From Macrosoma leucophasiata (lineage: Eukaryota > Arthropoda > Insecta > Lepidoptera > Hedylidae), in contig JAWQUS010000011.1 in NCBI GenBank assembly GCA_036365455.1, positions 9,010,001 to 9,074,000 on the forward strand: 64,000 nucleotides of DNA, given 5' to 3'. The notes beneath the pieces were generated by a model. That model was not told the origin of the DNA. It did not search any database and saw only the letters and a list, made by a program, of their open reading frames with translations. A program made the translations under genes and the position numbers. Shown piece after piece: positions 22,331 through 33,434 of this stretch; position 1 is the first letter of the stretch; each line of letters opens with the position of its first letter.

Positions 22331-23254
22331 AACTACGGGGTCATACAATACGAGGCAACAACTACTATCTGTTTTAACAACTGTGTCACTCTAACATGCC
22401 ATAATATTTATTATCGCTACGATTGTCACCTTTCGGAGACAACACTGGTAGGCATTCAAATCAACTACCGCCTCCTAAATATATCGGGTAACTACCTAAC
22501 CTCCGATCGACCGCGGGGCACCGCGCTTGCCCGTTTGCAGTTTCCAAATACCTACATACAAACTGACCGCCGATCCGATAATATCTACTTGAGACAATCG
22601 TATTCACTACGTTTCCATACTACGTTAGTCCGATAATAAAAATAGATGAGACACTTTTCCGCTATGCCTAAGTGCCTATTCTTCATCAGTGACATACCTA
22701 CAATTAAATTCTACAGTTGCTAACATTCATTACATTTAAATCCTTTATTATTTATCATAGCAATTCACATCGTTACTTGCCTCTAATTATTATTAAAATT
22801 ACAAACTCAAAATAACTATTTTAACTTAAAAAACTCAACAAAATAACGGCTATGGAATTTCACTACATGATTCCATCCGATTGGGCTACCAAAAATTCAA
22901 CTAAAAGCCCCAAAATATCCCTTTTCTAAAAATATCCACTTAGTATGGCAGGCGCTCACTCAATTTTACCAAAATTCGCCACTAAGTGATTTTTTACTAC
23001 CTCTTACATGTCTCAAATACCCATGACATGTTTCAAACAAACGTAGGACTATGTAATACCTAACTTAATATCGATATTTAAAATCTCTAATTAACTTCTC
23101 CGCTAAGTGCAACAAACCTTAAGTTGTATGGACAAAAACACACTTACAAAAAAGGAAGCTATATCCCATCGCGGATATTGCTATTGCAAACTGATAGGCG
23201 TTTGTGTTATTTCCTTGTTGACGCCTACCATTGCAAACTCCTCTAACTTAGTTA
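22331..23254 (-). other. Degenerate BEL/Pao internal sequence
   Basis: This stretch lies inside the LTR element between the integrase C-terminal remnant and the last long pol frame. It is AT-rich with many stops on both strands. I see no integrase catalytic motif. Confidence 0.5.
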
Positions 23255-25099
23255 TTATTGCAATGTAACACCCAAAAAGGTGCACAAACGACTCAAGGGC
23301 CATCGTCGGTACATACTAAGGTCTGGGGGCCTACCTAAACTTGCCCGATACCTATCAAAATACCTAAATACCGACTGTACCACTGCCCGAAGTCGCAACT
23401 TCAAGTAATGCGATATTAACATTTTTACCATCCAGTGATTATTCCTTTTATGTTCACTGTTGGTAACTAACATCACGCCATCTATACTAGGCGGGTTCCT
23501 ACGTTGGGTAAGCACATTGCCCGTGCTACATTTACCTCCCAATTTAAACACACAGCTTCTTTTATTTATGTTACCTATCTTGTAACGACGACTCGAACGA
23601 CCTATGTTTCTTCCGTTTCTACCTACTCCGCTGGCGAATCTAGCGCGCCGTGCCTTCCTAACTGGCAACCGTTCGGCTTTCCGACTATCATTACGCCTCA
23701 TACATAAATCCGGGGTAGGTACGTTACTACAATTTCCTATTGACCGTGACGCGTTATCGTGAGCATGAGCAAGGTGGTCATGTAAAGGTCGTTCCGCTGT
23801 GACCAGGCATGGGTTGCACCTCTTGTGCGCAACCGAAACCTCCACCAGCGGTGCGACCAACACCTTTCTGAACCTCGCCGGTTCCTCATTTCCTATTCGA
23901 AACGAGGGGCCGGTGCACCATCTGGAGGAGGGGCCTGGTCGCAATTGGTTGACCAATGTTCCATCGACCGCTGCATTCACCAACCCACCAACCCACCTCC
24001 AATGTTCAGAAAGCTCCGCTATACCTACTAGCCTACGCGCTATGTGCGGTTCATACCTACACGCACTATTATCGAACCGTTGCAAACCTGTCGTCGAATC
24101 TTTACTAAAATACATCCCTATATATTTCCCTGGATGTTTCTCTAAATTGTCTGTGGTTTTATACATTACTGTGTTTTCATCTCGCGCCACAAATGGCAAA
24201 CTATGCGCCCCAAAATTCAATGACGTCATTACATATTTATCAGGGGGGCTCACACGATGCTCCCCCCGCCACAGATACTGTTGAGCTAAGCTATCCTCCT
24301 TTCTAAGCTCTACTGGTAAAAACATATCGCGGCTGTCCGCGGTTAAAATCATTCTGCCTACTTTAAACCCATACAAAATTTCATCTAATGACTGTACTAA
24401 GTCCGGGCCCTCTAATAAAAATTCGTTCTGGCTTTTTCTTTTCGACTTAGCCGCAGCGTCGAACACCAGACGAACCTTCCCCGGCCTACTTGGGTTCGCG
24501 ACAGCTACATGAGGCAAATACCGTTCCCTTGACTCGTAGGTATTTACCTCCCCTAAGGGCTCCCTGCTGCCTTTTTCTATCAAACTGTTATCTTGCGCCC
24601 TATCCGTTTCGCGCTCTGTACTTACTAAACGCGTGGTATGTACATGTAACACTGACGCGTTTCTCACTACACTACTTTTAGGCATTGACCCATGGATGAC
24701 CCATCCCAACTTGGTCAGTGACGCGGCCGGTCGCCTATGGCCACCGGTCACCAACTTCCGCGACACTATAAGGTGCCAATTGTCTGCACCTATGAGAATT
24801 TGAGGTCTCACTCCCTCGTAACAAACCGCATCCGGTGACAATGCTCTAAAATGCGACATTTTTAATAGTTTCTGACTAACGGTCTGACTACCCAATGTGA
24901 GGTTCCGTACCGTACGCGCTTTAATTCTATAAGGGCGTCCGCTCTGCCCGGCCAAGCTAACACCTACTAGACGGCTTCCGGATTCCTGCCTACTAGAGTT
25001 AGCGCCTATTATATTCAGGGCGCGAACCGGCCCCCGGGCCCCCATCGACTTTGCCAACTGTTCGTCAATCAAAGTGATAGTGGACCCTTCGTCCAACAA
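23255..25099 (-). pseudogene. BEL/Pao protease-RT frame with large deletions
   Basis: The 614-codon frame starts with an aspartic-protease-like segment. The first residues are LDEGSTITLIDEQ, where retropepsins usually have D-S/T-G. Next comes a spacer and then the RT entry motif PGKVRLVFDAAAKS near residue 210. The segment ILTADSRDMFLPV corresponds to the first catalytic region. The RT catalytic box and RNase H are absent. Around residue 360 the sequence jumps to HWRWVGGLVNAAVDGT, a motif normally found just before the integrase zinc region. The remainder does not resemble an integrase core. The frame opens one base out of register with gag. Confidence 0.8.
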
Positions 25100-25944
25100 T
25101 GCGTATGTCTGTACCCCTTCCCCCTGCCACTCCCTATAGTGACAGGGCAGACCTTAAGCAGCACCTGCGTGCTATCAACAGGCGTATGCGCCGACGCCGT
25201 GAGTACCGTCTCCACTGGTACCTCTTTAAATTCCGGCCGCGGCTCGGAATGCAACAGTATGTGGTGTGATCGTGTGCAATCACCCTTACCACATCGCTTT
25301 GCCTTACATTGAAAACGTCTATGTTTCCCGTTTAAACATTGATAACATATTTGCGCTTCCCTTGCCCAGTTCCAGCGCTCCTGTACCGACATCGTGATAA
25401 CCTTAGCGCACGCATGGGTCCGGTGCCCACTACCACAACAGAGACATGTAACTGCCGCCTCTGTTGTGTTATACACCGGCCGGCGTGCGCGGTCTAACCT
25501 TTTATCTACTGGCCGCGATGTCGGCGGCTGCACTGCGCGCGCGCTTGCTATCGTGCTTTTCTCGTATGAGAACTGAATAGCCCTATCAGCCTCCTTCATG
25601 AGAAAGTTCGCTAATCTAGTTAACTGGGATTCCGGCCCGTCCGCCCTATCGAAAGCATAGTTATACCACTTGTTTTTAAGGTGGGGTCTAAGTTTCTCAC
25701 TTAACATCCTAGGTAGCCGTGGATCCGTATTTTTACCTACCGGATCCACACTTTCAATTACAGTGACCACATTTTGAACTTTAACTGCAAAGATGTTTAG
25801 TTCATTGGCCGATGCCCCCACATTAGGTAGTCGCATTACCTCCCCTACTGCCTGGTCTATAATAGTGCCCGGGCGACCGAAACATTGTTCTAGGGTTTTC
25901 ATAATTCTAGCCGGGTCTGACGCCGAATATAAAAGGGCCGACAC
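25069..25944 (-). pseudogene. BEL/Pao gag, C-terminal part
   Basis: The 291-codon frame contains the DUF1759-like capsid region (TLEQCFGRPGTIID, FAVKVQNVVTVIES, LSEKLRPHLKNKWYNYAF). It is followed by zinc knuckles with CLCC, H and C spacing (near residues 167-180) and a second CYQC...H...C...C cluster (near 196-220). Gag assembles the particle and binds element RNA. It is separated from its N-terminal part at about 25930 by a frame change and overlaps the protease frame by 31 bases in a different register. Confidence 0.8.
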
Positions 25945-26356
25945 CGCCTGTCGTGCCGGACCCTATCCTTGTTGAATGTTCTATCCTTTCGTTTGCATCT
26001 ATTTGCCCATTTACACTATCTCTATCCGTTTCCTCTGGCGGCGTTATCCTATCCTTAGCTATCTGCTTATCCACTAAACCGGCTTCTATTTCTAACTGCC
26101 TAATTCGTGCCTTCAACATGTCTGTTTCCGTATTAATTTGCTCCCGCCTAGCGCGCGCACTATCGGTTGACCGTCGCGAACAAACCGATGGCGGCCGCGT
26201 ACCTAAAGTTTCCTGTTCGGTAACTACTTGCTCGGTCCTACTGATCCCTGGCAATGGTACGTCCTGCGGAGCCGCGGAAGGAGACTCTGGATAGTCTGGT
26301 AAGACCCTAAGCGCCGCGCGCTTCCTAGTGGTAGGTGGACTCCTTGGCATCATCAC
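25907..26356 (-). pseudogene. BEL/Pao gag, N-terminal part
   Basis: The 149-codon frame begins with MMMPRSPPTTRKRAALRV at 26356, the probable gag start. It contains a charged, coiled-coil-prone stretch (ARREQINTETDMLKARIRQL), common near the start of BEL/Pao gag. The frame changes relative to the downstream gag segment near 25930-25944, so a full-length gag cannot be made without a frame change. Confidence 0.65.
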
Positions 26357-27403
26357 TGTAAAACTACCTCAACTACACTGAAATAGGTCCCTACCTCCCT
26401 AACTGAGATGGTCCCTACACAGTAACACAATTCAATAAAAATTTAAAAAATTACTAACGGCCTAACACACACACAAATACACTGGCCTGAAAATATACAC
26501 GGATTACGACTCACTGAATATCCGTCCGTATCCGCGAAGTTGCAGGCGCCGCCGTCGTCCCGACGCTCGGCCGCACCCGCCCGATGCCGCTGTGCTGAGC
26601 TGTGCAGACGCTGACGCTGCCACGAAGCCGCCGCCGCCGACGCCGTTGACCCGACGTCCCGGCCGCTCCGATGAAGGCGCCCAAGCTGCGATGCTCAGGG
26701 CGGTCCCGCCCGAGTTGCGCATGCGCTAGCGTACGAAACGCCGCGCTGTACGCCCCTGCTCAAGGCGGCTGCCCAAGCGGTGAAAGCGCTGGCGTTCGAA
26801 ACGCCCGCGCTGTGATGCTCGCCGACCCGGCCTGCTGCGGTCGCTGACGCTGATACAGCGCCCAAGCCGCACGGCCCGTGCTCAAGGCGGTCAAGCCCGA
26901 GTATCGCCCGTGCTCAGGGTTGTAAGGCCTGAGCGATGACGGTGCTGGCGTTCAAAACGCCGAAGCTGCGATGCCCGTCGACCTGGAGCGGTGTGGTCGC
27001 TGGCGCTGGATAGCGCCCAAGCCACGATGCCCGTTGACCCCGAGGTGCAGCTGCTGACGCCTGCTTGGCGCCCTGGTCTCGCTGCACGTCGACCCTGTTC
27101 CTCGTCGTTCCCTGGCCTCGCCCTCAGACTGCGAGACCTGGAATGCACGTTCCGTTCCGTTTAATAACGTGCCGGTATCCCAACTCCGGCTCTTCCTTGC
27201 CGGTCGTTACCGTTACCCCTTTCTTCAATTGGCCGCTGGTGCCCAAAGTCAGGCTTCGAAATACCCGATACTGGTAAGTCGCTCCTCGGCGTCCATGGAC
27301 CAACAACTTGGTCCGACGCTCTCCTTAGCCGGTTGCTAGTTCCAAATTTCTTTCCCGGATGGCCGCTGGTGGCCACTAATCCGGCGTCGATGGACCAAAA
27401 CCT
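26357..27403 (-). other. BEL/Pao 5' leader with primer site and GC-rich imperfect repeats
   Basis: The leader is about 1 kb and much richer in GC than its surroundings. Near-repeats such as GCGCCCAAGC and GCGATGC recur between 26640 and 27060. On the minus strand, a candidate primer-binding site TGGTCCATCGACGCCGGA begins about six bases after the 5' LTR. It starts with TGG, as required for pairing with a tRNA CCA end, but I cannot assign the tRNA. No ORF in the leader resembles a known protein. Confidence 0.5.
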
Positions 27404-28965
27404 TGTGGGGGACAAATTGGTTTTGACACCAAAGTGAAAACACAAGTCTGCATCGACGTATTATAGCGGACTGTAATTTATTTTCAATTCTTCAATGGTT
27501 CTTTCTAATCTAACTTATTCACTAGCTTATTTCACTATACTATAACTAACTAGCGAACCAGGGGGTCTGGTACTACTCTAAACTTTCACTGGCAATACCT
27601 TCACGGTCTGGAAGCACTTTTCTTGCTGAGAATCGAACGAGGACAAATTAGCACCGAAATGTACCGAGTTATATATGCTTCCAAACCGTCTCCTTCCATG
27701 TCAAAATTCCGTGACACGCCCAAAATACGGACGTCACGAAGGTCTGGGTCAACAGAGATAGGACTCTAAAACACTATCTATACGGTCTAAATTACCACAA
27801 CCGTCATACATCTCTGCCGACCCGCCCTCGCCTTGATACAATTCATACGCAATATCTCTTTATTATATCAAATTTTCTTATACAAACTTATTAGATCTTA
27901 ATTCTAATTCGATACATTACCAAAGTTTTTACTTATTAGAAAAACATAATTTTTAGGGGCTCTGTCACGCTCTATCACCTATGACACGATTAAATATCGC
28001 TAGCCAAACCTAAATACAATTCAAAACCGCAAACGGTATTTGCCTATCCCCTTTACTCTAAGCGTGAGAGACAATTTTATTCAACAAGTAAGATTAGGTA
28101 CATTCGTGTTTTCCTTACTATGAGTCTACGTACACTTTTTACAAATATACTTCCCTGAGGGGGCAACAAAAATACATCTCGTACATAACTTTCAGCTTGG
28201 TATCTTTCTTATTTACGAAAATACAGCGACTTTCACCTCTCTCTCTCCATACAAAACATCGAATTCAACATCAGCTGTGAACAAATAAATTGAAACTACC
28301 TACATACAAATTGATATTTCTAATCGGAATATTCTATACAATTTGTGTTACAATTTCTCAATTTTCTTTACTTTCTACGCGCGGTGCGTGGTCGTACACC
28401 CGTGCACGTTCTCAGACCAGTGTGTGTGTGATAAGTATGTAACAAAATACCTAATTTACATTATACTTTGGAAATACCATCTCATAGTAACGCATACTAA
28501 AGCGAACTTTGCCAGCCGATAACTACTCATCTGCGTATGCCATGCGTGGGGTTGGTCGTGAATATGAATGATTAGACATTCCTACGCCGAGCTCTGCCAC
28601 TGAATGAGCTCTAAAAAAGTGCGCCGCGTATTTACGCTTCCTCCGCTTCACTTCCCCGCACTTCACCCCCGCCCCCGCCAGCGGATCAGGTGCTCTGTCG
28701 GCCACCTCTCCGTGGACGACCCTCTCGACCAAACGAAAATACCTACACCTCCAAATTTAATATTTCCTATGGCAATCGCTTGACAACAACTCTTTTATCA
28801 TTATACTCAAATATTACATGTCTACTATGAGAACCTAACGAGTTATATCGAATTAAAACTGCCGCTGCATACTACCAACAGCGAACCTGGCGGTCATTAC
28901 AAGCTTTACTAACTTTACTTATTTTCATCATGGAAATACGACGCCTATTGATTCTATCCTTTACA
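27404..28965 (-). repeat. BEL/Pao 5' LTR
   Basis: This 1562-bp copy of 20621-22183 differs by roughly a dozen substitutions and small indels seen by eye. Most lie in the first 130 bp (for example a one-base insertion in GTGAAAACAC). It provides the promoter of the element on the minus strand. Confidence 0.9.
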
Positions 28966-28970
28966 ATGAT

Positions 28971-29375
28971 GATGACAGTGATAATGATGAAGGTGATGAT
29001 GATGAAGTAATGATCACCTCCATCATAATCACTTCCATCATCATCACTTTCGTCATCATCACCATCATCACCTTCGTCATCATAACCATTATTATCATCA
29101 TCACCTTCATCATCATCATCATCACCTTCATCATCATCATCACGTTCACATCATCACCATTATCACCATCACCATTATCATCATCACCTTCATCATCATC
29201 ACCTTCATAATCACCTTCATCATATCCATCCCCTTCATCATCATCATCACCTTCATCATCATCACCTTCATCATCATCATCACCTTCATCACCATCAACA
29301 TCATCATCACTATCATCATCACTTTCATCATCATCATCCCCATCATCATCATTACCTTCATCATCATATCGTAAC
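28971..29375. repeat. ATC/GAT microsatellite block 1
   Basis: A long stretch of imperfect TCATCATCACC-type triplets, with a short GATGATGAT head at its left. It creates long spurious ORFs of Met/Ile/Asp/Ser repeats in several frames; these are not genes. Confidence 0.9.
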
Positions 29376-29912
29376 ACTACAAAAAAAAGCGCACAGTATG
29401 TTTTACTTGCTGAATCTTGTTCGCATTTTGGCGTAGGGATTTGAGAGAGACAGTTGCAAACGGCGAAAAAATCCTCGAGTTGGCAAGGGCTGGATATGAT
29501 TTAGCTGTGGATCAATCTTTGATACTTCGATTCGAGAATCGATCTTTGCTATAGTATAATTTTTTAACCTTTTAGACACATTTATTTTACTACCATTCAT
29601 ATGTTTAAAGAATCTTATGGCATTTTTTTTACGCTACTTAATTTAAAAGAGCACTGTGAGCTCTTATGCCTTTGATATTTTATGCTTTTTTACCGACTTC
29701 GAAAAAAGAAGGAGGATCTCAATTCGTACGGATCTTTTTTTTTTGTATATGTTCCCCGATAATTCAAAAACGCCTGTACCGATTTCGATAATTTTGGTTT
29801 CGTTTGAAAGGGTGTGCCTCCCAGTTGGTCCCATTGTAACCATGTCAATATGTGATGATGGGATCCTGGAGAAATCGAGGGAACTCTTCAAATTTCATAG
29901 CACACTTGAAAG
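29376..29912. repeat. Spacer with common lepidopteran repeat motif
   Basis: The sequence at 29690-29740 (TACCGACTTCGAAAAAAGAA, GGATCTCAATTCGTACGG) matches a very common lepidopteran interspersed repeat related to the foldback repeats at 40249, 53235 and 60085. No gene is visible. Confidence 0.5.
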
Positions 29913-30215
29913 GAGATGATGATGGAGGTGATGATGATGGAGGTGATGATGGTAGAGGTGATGATGTTGATAGAGGTGGTAATGATGATGGTGGTGATGA
30001 TGGTGGTGGTGATGGTGGTGATGACGGTGGAGGTGATGACGATAGAGGTGAAAATGATAGAGGTGATGATGAAGATGATTATGATGGAGGGGATGATGAT
30101 GGAGGAGATGATGATCAAGGTAATGATGATGATGGAGAAGATGATGATGGGGGTGATGTTGATGGAGGTGACGATGATTGAGGTGATGATGATTAAAGTG
30201 ATGATGATAATATCA
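29913..30215. repeat. GAT/GGTGATGAT microsatellite block 2
   Basis: Imperfect GATGATGGAGGT units of 9-15 bp repeat for 300 bp. The two long ORFs over it are compositional artefacts. Confidence 0.9.
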
Positions 30216-30640
30216 CTACACTTTAAATTAGCCTTTTGCTTGACTGCCTAAAAACCAGCTACTGGAAGACTATCTATTTTCGAAACTGCTATTAGAGTTC
30301 AATAGCGGTTCGTTGCCATTCCAAAAAAGCCGCTAATACACACCTCTAGATCTGATGATAAAGACTATAGATAGTACTTTCGTAGTTGAAATACCTACCT
30401 ACTTTTCCTGTAATAATTAATATTAATAAAAGTTACACCACTGAAGAGCAAAAAATATATTAAGGCGATTTTTTTTTTATTTTTTAATTAATTTTTAAGC
30501 TATTGCATAGCTTTTATCGCGGGCCTTGAGCGCGGGGACCGAATTCAGAAATTCCGTTACGTAAAAACCGGACGCTCCGGATTAGAAATTTTAAATTCAT
30601 TTAAACAAACTCAAGTATAATTTCGCCGTCCGACCTCGTG

Positions 30641-30721
30641 GGTAGCGTGGCCGAGCGGTCTAGGCGCTGGTTTAAGGCACCAGTCTCATCGGAGGCGTGG
30701 GTTCGAATCCCACCGCTGCCA
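30641..30721 (+). tRNA. tRNA-Leu (anticodon AAG), copy 1
   Basis: Acceptor arms GGTAGCG and CGCTGCC pair with one G-T. The D-arm contains the A-box TGGCCGAGCGG and the T-arm the B-box GGTTCGAATCC. The anticodon stem CTGGT/ACCAG closes the loop TTAAGGC with anticodon AAG, so it reads CTT leucine codons. A long variable arm, as expected for leucine tRNA, precedes the T-arm. No intron is present. A short T-rich run follows at 30726 as a possible polymerase III terminator. Confidence 0.95.
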
Positions 30722-30888
30722 AGATTGTTTTTGTTCATTTTTTAAGCGATCGCATAGCTTCTATCGCGGGCCTTGAGCGCGGGGACCGAATTCAGAAATT
30801 CCGTAACGTAAAAAACCGGACGCTCCGGATTACAAATTTTAAACTCATTTAAACAAACTCAAGTATAATTTCGCCGTCCGACCTCGTG

Positions 30889-30969
30889 GGTAGCGTGGCC
30901 GAGCGGTCTAGGCGCTGGTTTAAGGCACCAGTCTCTTCGGAGGCGTGGGTTCGAATCCCACCGCTGCCA
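30889..30969 (+). tRNA. tRNA-Leu (anticodon AAG), copy 2
   Basis: It is identical to copy 1 except in the variable arm (CTCTTCGG instead of CTCATCGG). The stems, A-box, B-box and anticodon are intact. A T-rich run follows at 30975 and again near 30989. The upstream 90 bp is also duplicated, so both copies have the same local promoter context. Confidence 0.95.
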
Positions 30970-31126
30970 AGATTGTTTTCGTTCATTTTTTTTTTATTGT
31001 TTGTTTTTCCATTCAATATTTAAAAAGTGGTAAATATTAATAGAAAATTATTGTTTCATTTTTCTGTTTTATTTTTCTTTTACTTGCATTTTATTTTGTT
31101 TTGCATAATTTTAGATAATTATGTAA

Positions 31127-31166
31127 ATGCAATAGCTTTACCGCGGCAGTCCCCGAGTGCCACACG
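31127..31166 (+). repeat. Fragment of the tRNA-flanking repeat family
   Basis: The segment TGCAATAGCTTTACCGCGGC followed by AGTCCCCGAGTGCCACACG recurs at 32620-32655 as the downstream part of the larger copy. Confidence 0.6.
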
Positions 31167-31477
31167 TCTTTTTTTTATTTTATCGCATTATAATGTACAG
31201 CTACGTTACCTGGGACCGAGACTACAAACTACTACATTATAATACAATAAATTTTAAAAGCTTCATTTTGCTCGGATCTGACAAGAATTGTGGTATGACA
31301 ATTCTTTTAAATTTTTCCTCCTTCCTTTCCTCCTTCCTCCAATCCTTTTTTTTAAATAAAAACGCGGCAATTTGTACTAAGATTGTATAGTCTGCGCCTA
31401 TAGCGGCCGAAATGTCGCCGATTTGTCTAAGCTTACCCACAGACTAAAAACAGTTCTTTTTAAATAATATATCGATA

Positions 31478-32475
31478 TAGTCAAGAAGCTCGAAGGTAAA
31501 AATGGAGTCCACACTCCTTACAAAAGTTTGAGTCAAATACCTACATAGCTCTATCCTCCTCTTGGGGGGCCGACCTCTCTTTTTAGTGTGATCTGTGGTA
31601 TTGCTATCTTTTTAATTATATCTCCTACGAAACTTTGTGAAAGAAACACCACAGTTACAGTATTACATGATAGACATTACTGCATAATTTATTTACAACT
31701 TATTAAATGTAATCAACTAACTGTTTAAAAAATTATTAATAATGTATCTCACATTGACTATTTTGAGTATCAGTTGAACTGGACTGTACGGAAATACATA
31801 GCACGGCAACATTGAATCTGCTTATCTTAAACCTCAGGGGTTGCAACGCATCTGCACATTTACCACTGGTTTTTGTGTAGGTGTCTATAGGCTACAGTCG
31901 TCACTAAACATCCGTGCAGCGTGTCCGTCACCTTCATTACATAAAAAAATATATATGTGTAGTTATGTCATGAGTCACAATTATGGGATTTTTATCATTA
32001 AGCAATCGATAGCGTGCACGGGTGTAGGAAAGTTTTAATAGGATGTAATGCAATGTAATGAGTTTTTTCGTGCTCCTCCGAGACTTCATAAGAAGGTCCT
32101 ACTCCCCATTAGTTCACTGGACATCGCATCAACTACCGTATGGAACCATCTCATCATTGTCATCCTCCATAAATAAATTCATTCACTGTGTTAAAGATTT
32201 ATGAAATGAGCAGTTGTAATGTATTATAATATAACTTGATCAATGGCGTTATAGGTTATAGTCTATAGCAGTCTCTTTGCCAAACTAAGAGAAAAAAATA
32301 CCATTTTGTCATCTTAAAAAAAATCACAGTCAAGTCCCAGAAAAATTGTAACTTTATGGTTACCCTACTTAGAAAGAGACGGCCTGCCCCCGGAGAGAGG
32401 GATAGCTATATTTAGGTTTGCTTCAAATAGGTATGGCTAGTGTGGTCTCCATTTTTACCTTCAAGCTTCTTAGGT
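31478..32475. mobile_element. Inverted-repeat element of about 1 kb
   Basis: The arms at about 31478-31585 and 32368-32475 are inverted and diverged. They share AAGCTCGAAGGTAAAAATGG on the left and the complement of AAGCTTGAAGGTAAAAATGG on the right. Further paired blocks lie around CTATCCTCCTC/CTCTCTCCGGGGG. The interior contains a family A fragment at 31830-31949. No transposase was found. Confidence 0.6.
31830..31949 (+). repeat. Family A repeat fragment
   Basis: It contains GTGTAGGTGTCTATAGGCTA and ends CTTCATTACATAAAAAAATA. It lies inside the inverted-repeat element. Confidence 0.65.
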
Positions 32476-32505
32476 TTATGGTACTTTTTTTTTAAACTGT
32501 ATTTT

Positions 32506-32675
32506 TAAGCTATTGCATAGCTTCTATCGCGGGCCTTGAGCGCGGGGACCGAATTCAGAAATTCTGTAACGAAAAAACCTCACGCTCCCCACTCCGATGG
32601 GCACGGAGGTGTGGCTGCAATAGCTTTACCGCGGCAGTCCCCGAGTGCCACACGACGATTTTTTTATTACTACTG
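32506..32675 (+). repeat. tRNA-flanking repeat without tRNA
   Basis: It starts TAAGCTATTGCATAGCTTCT, matching the sequence upstream of both tRNA-Leu genes. It continues with ACCTCACGCTCCCCACTCC where the duplicated units instead have CCGGACGCTCCGG and a tRNA. The 3' part includes GCAATAGCTTTACCGCGGCA. Confidence 0.7.
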
Positions 32676-33189
32676 GCAATTGTATGAATGGGCTGTCCCA
32701 TACTTCACGTATCTCATTAGTACTGCTCAGAACGTTTTTTCCTTTTTGGATTTAAAAAAGCAACCTAAGCTTTATTGGGATGTTAAAAAGTATATTTTAC
32801 AATTAGTAATATTATTTCGTAAGTATTCCAGTTAGTTTGTAAGTTCCTTGAGAACAGACTTCCAATTGCATTTACTTGTCATCACATCTGATTCTAGAAC
32901 TTAAGTTTTAAAACTTGTTTTAGTTAAATTGCACATGCTTCTCTCACTTTAACAAATCTCTTTAAGTTAGAAAAGAATGTTAAATGTTTCATTAACTATA
33001 ACAAATATTTTGATGTATCCGAGCCTTTCCGTTTCGTATTTTTGTAAGATCTCACTTAGTCTTGTAAGATTTCAAAAGGTCTTTTATTTTCTGAACACTT
33101 CCACTTTTATGACAGTTGACTGACACTTGCAAGTTGCATGTCATTATTTGACATAGTTGTGTAGAAAAAGAAAAGTAAAATTGGTGGGG
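32676..33189. other. AT-rich DNA, no gene recognised
   Basis: No ORF with a known domain, RNA gene or element end was identified here. Confidence 0.4.
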
Positions 33190-33434
33190 TTTCTTTTTCG
33201 CCAGCGGAACGTTTGAAAGTCAACATAGTAGTCCGCGATTGTATAAATTTTATCTGATAATTCCGTGTCTAAAGTCACAATTTCTGTTAAATTAATATTA
33301 TGTAGTTATTGTGTGTTGGTGACGGGGTAAGTTTTGTTTTGTGCGTGTCTGTTTATTAATCGTCCTTATTTTATTGTTAAATTATAGCATCCATTTTTGT
33401 TTTCTAAATACCCTCTTTTTGTTATTATTAAAAT

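Larger units (their letters stand above)
20621..28965 (-). mobile_element. BEL/Pao LTR retrotransposon, young but internally defective
   Basis: Two near-identical LTRs bound the element, flanked by the 5-bp duplication ATGAT (20616-20620 and 28966-28970). The minus-strand order is 5' LTR, leader, gag, protease, partial RT, integrase remnants, purine tract and 3' LTR. DUF1759-like gag with CCHC knuckles and an RLVFDAAAKS-type RT motif identify the BEL/Pao superfamily. Gag and pol are broken by frame changes, and most of RT, RNase H and integrase is missing. With about a dozen LTR differences over 1.56 kb, insertion is recent, so the copy was probably mobilised by a helper. Confidence 0.9.
20251..30346. 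mobile_element. TIR element with TA target site, interrupted by BEL/Pao
   Basis: The arms at 20251-20363 and 30236-30346 are inverted copies of each other. They share GAGGTGTGTAATAGCGGC-like ends and an inner TAGCTGGTTTTTAGGCAGTC. Each end is flanked by TA (20249-20250 and 30347-30348), consistent with a Tc1/mariner-type target duplication. Removing the BEL/Pao element (20621-28965) leaves roughly 1.75 kb containing GAT/ATC microsatellites and a LINE-tail fragment. No transposase is visible. The two arms could instead be two separate MITE copies in opposite orientation. Confidence 0.6.
30487..30985 (+). repeat. Tandem duplication of a 248-bp unit carrying tRNA-Leu
   Basis: Two units of about 248 bp start TAAGCTATTGCATAGCTT (near 30495) and TAAGCGATCGCATAGCTT (near 30743). 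Each contains GCGGGCCTTGAGCGCGGGGA followed by a tRNA-Leu gene. The units differ at only a handful of positions, implying a recent duplication. The non-tRNA part recurs without a tRNA at 32506-32675. Confidence 0.85.

Noticed and set aside
23799..24284. 161-codon plus-strand ORF
   Set aside because: It is antisense to the BEL/Pao pol frame and shows no recognisable protein.
26504..27148. Minus-strand ORFs rich in Arg/Ala/Gly in the BEL/Pao leader
   Set aside because: GC-rich repetitive DNA gives long open frames in several registers; no conserved gag-like motif.
28961..30251. Long ORFs of Met/Ile/Asp/Gly repeats on both strands
   Set aside because: They are translations of GAT/ATC microsatellites, open in several frames at once, with no domain.
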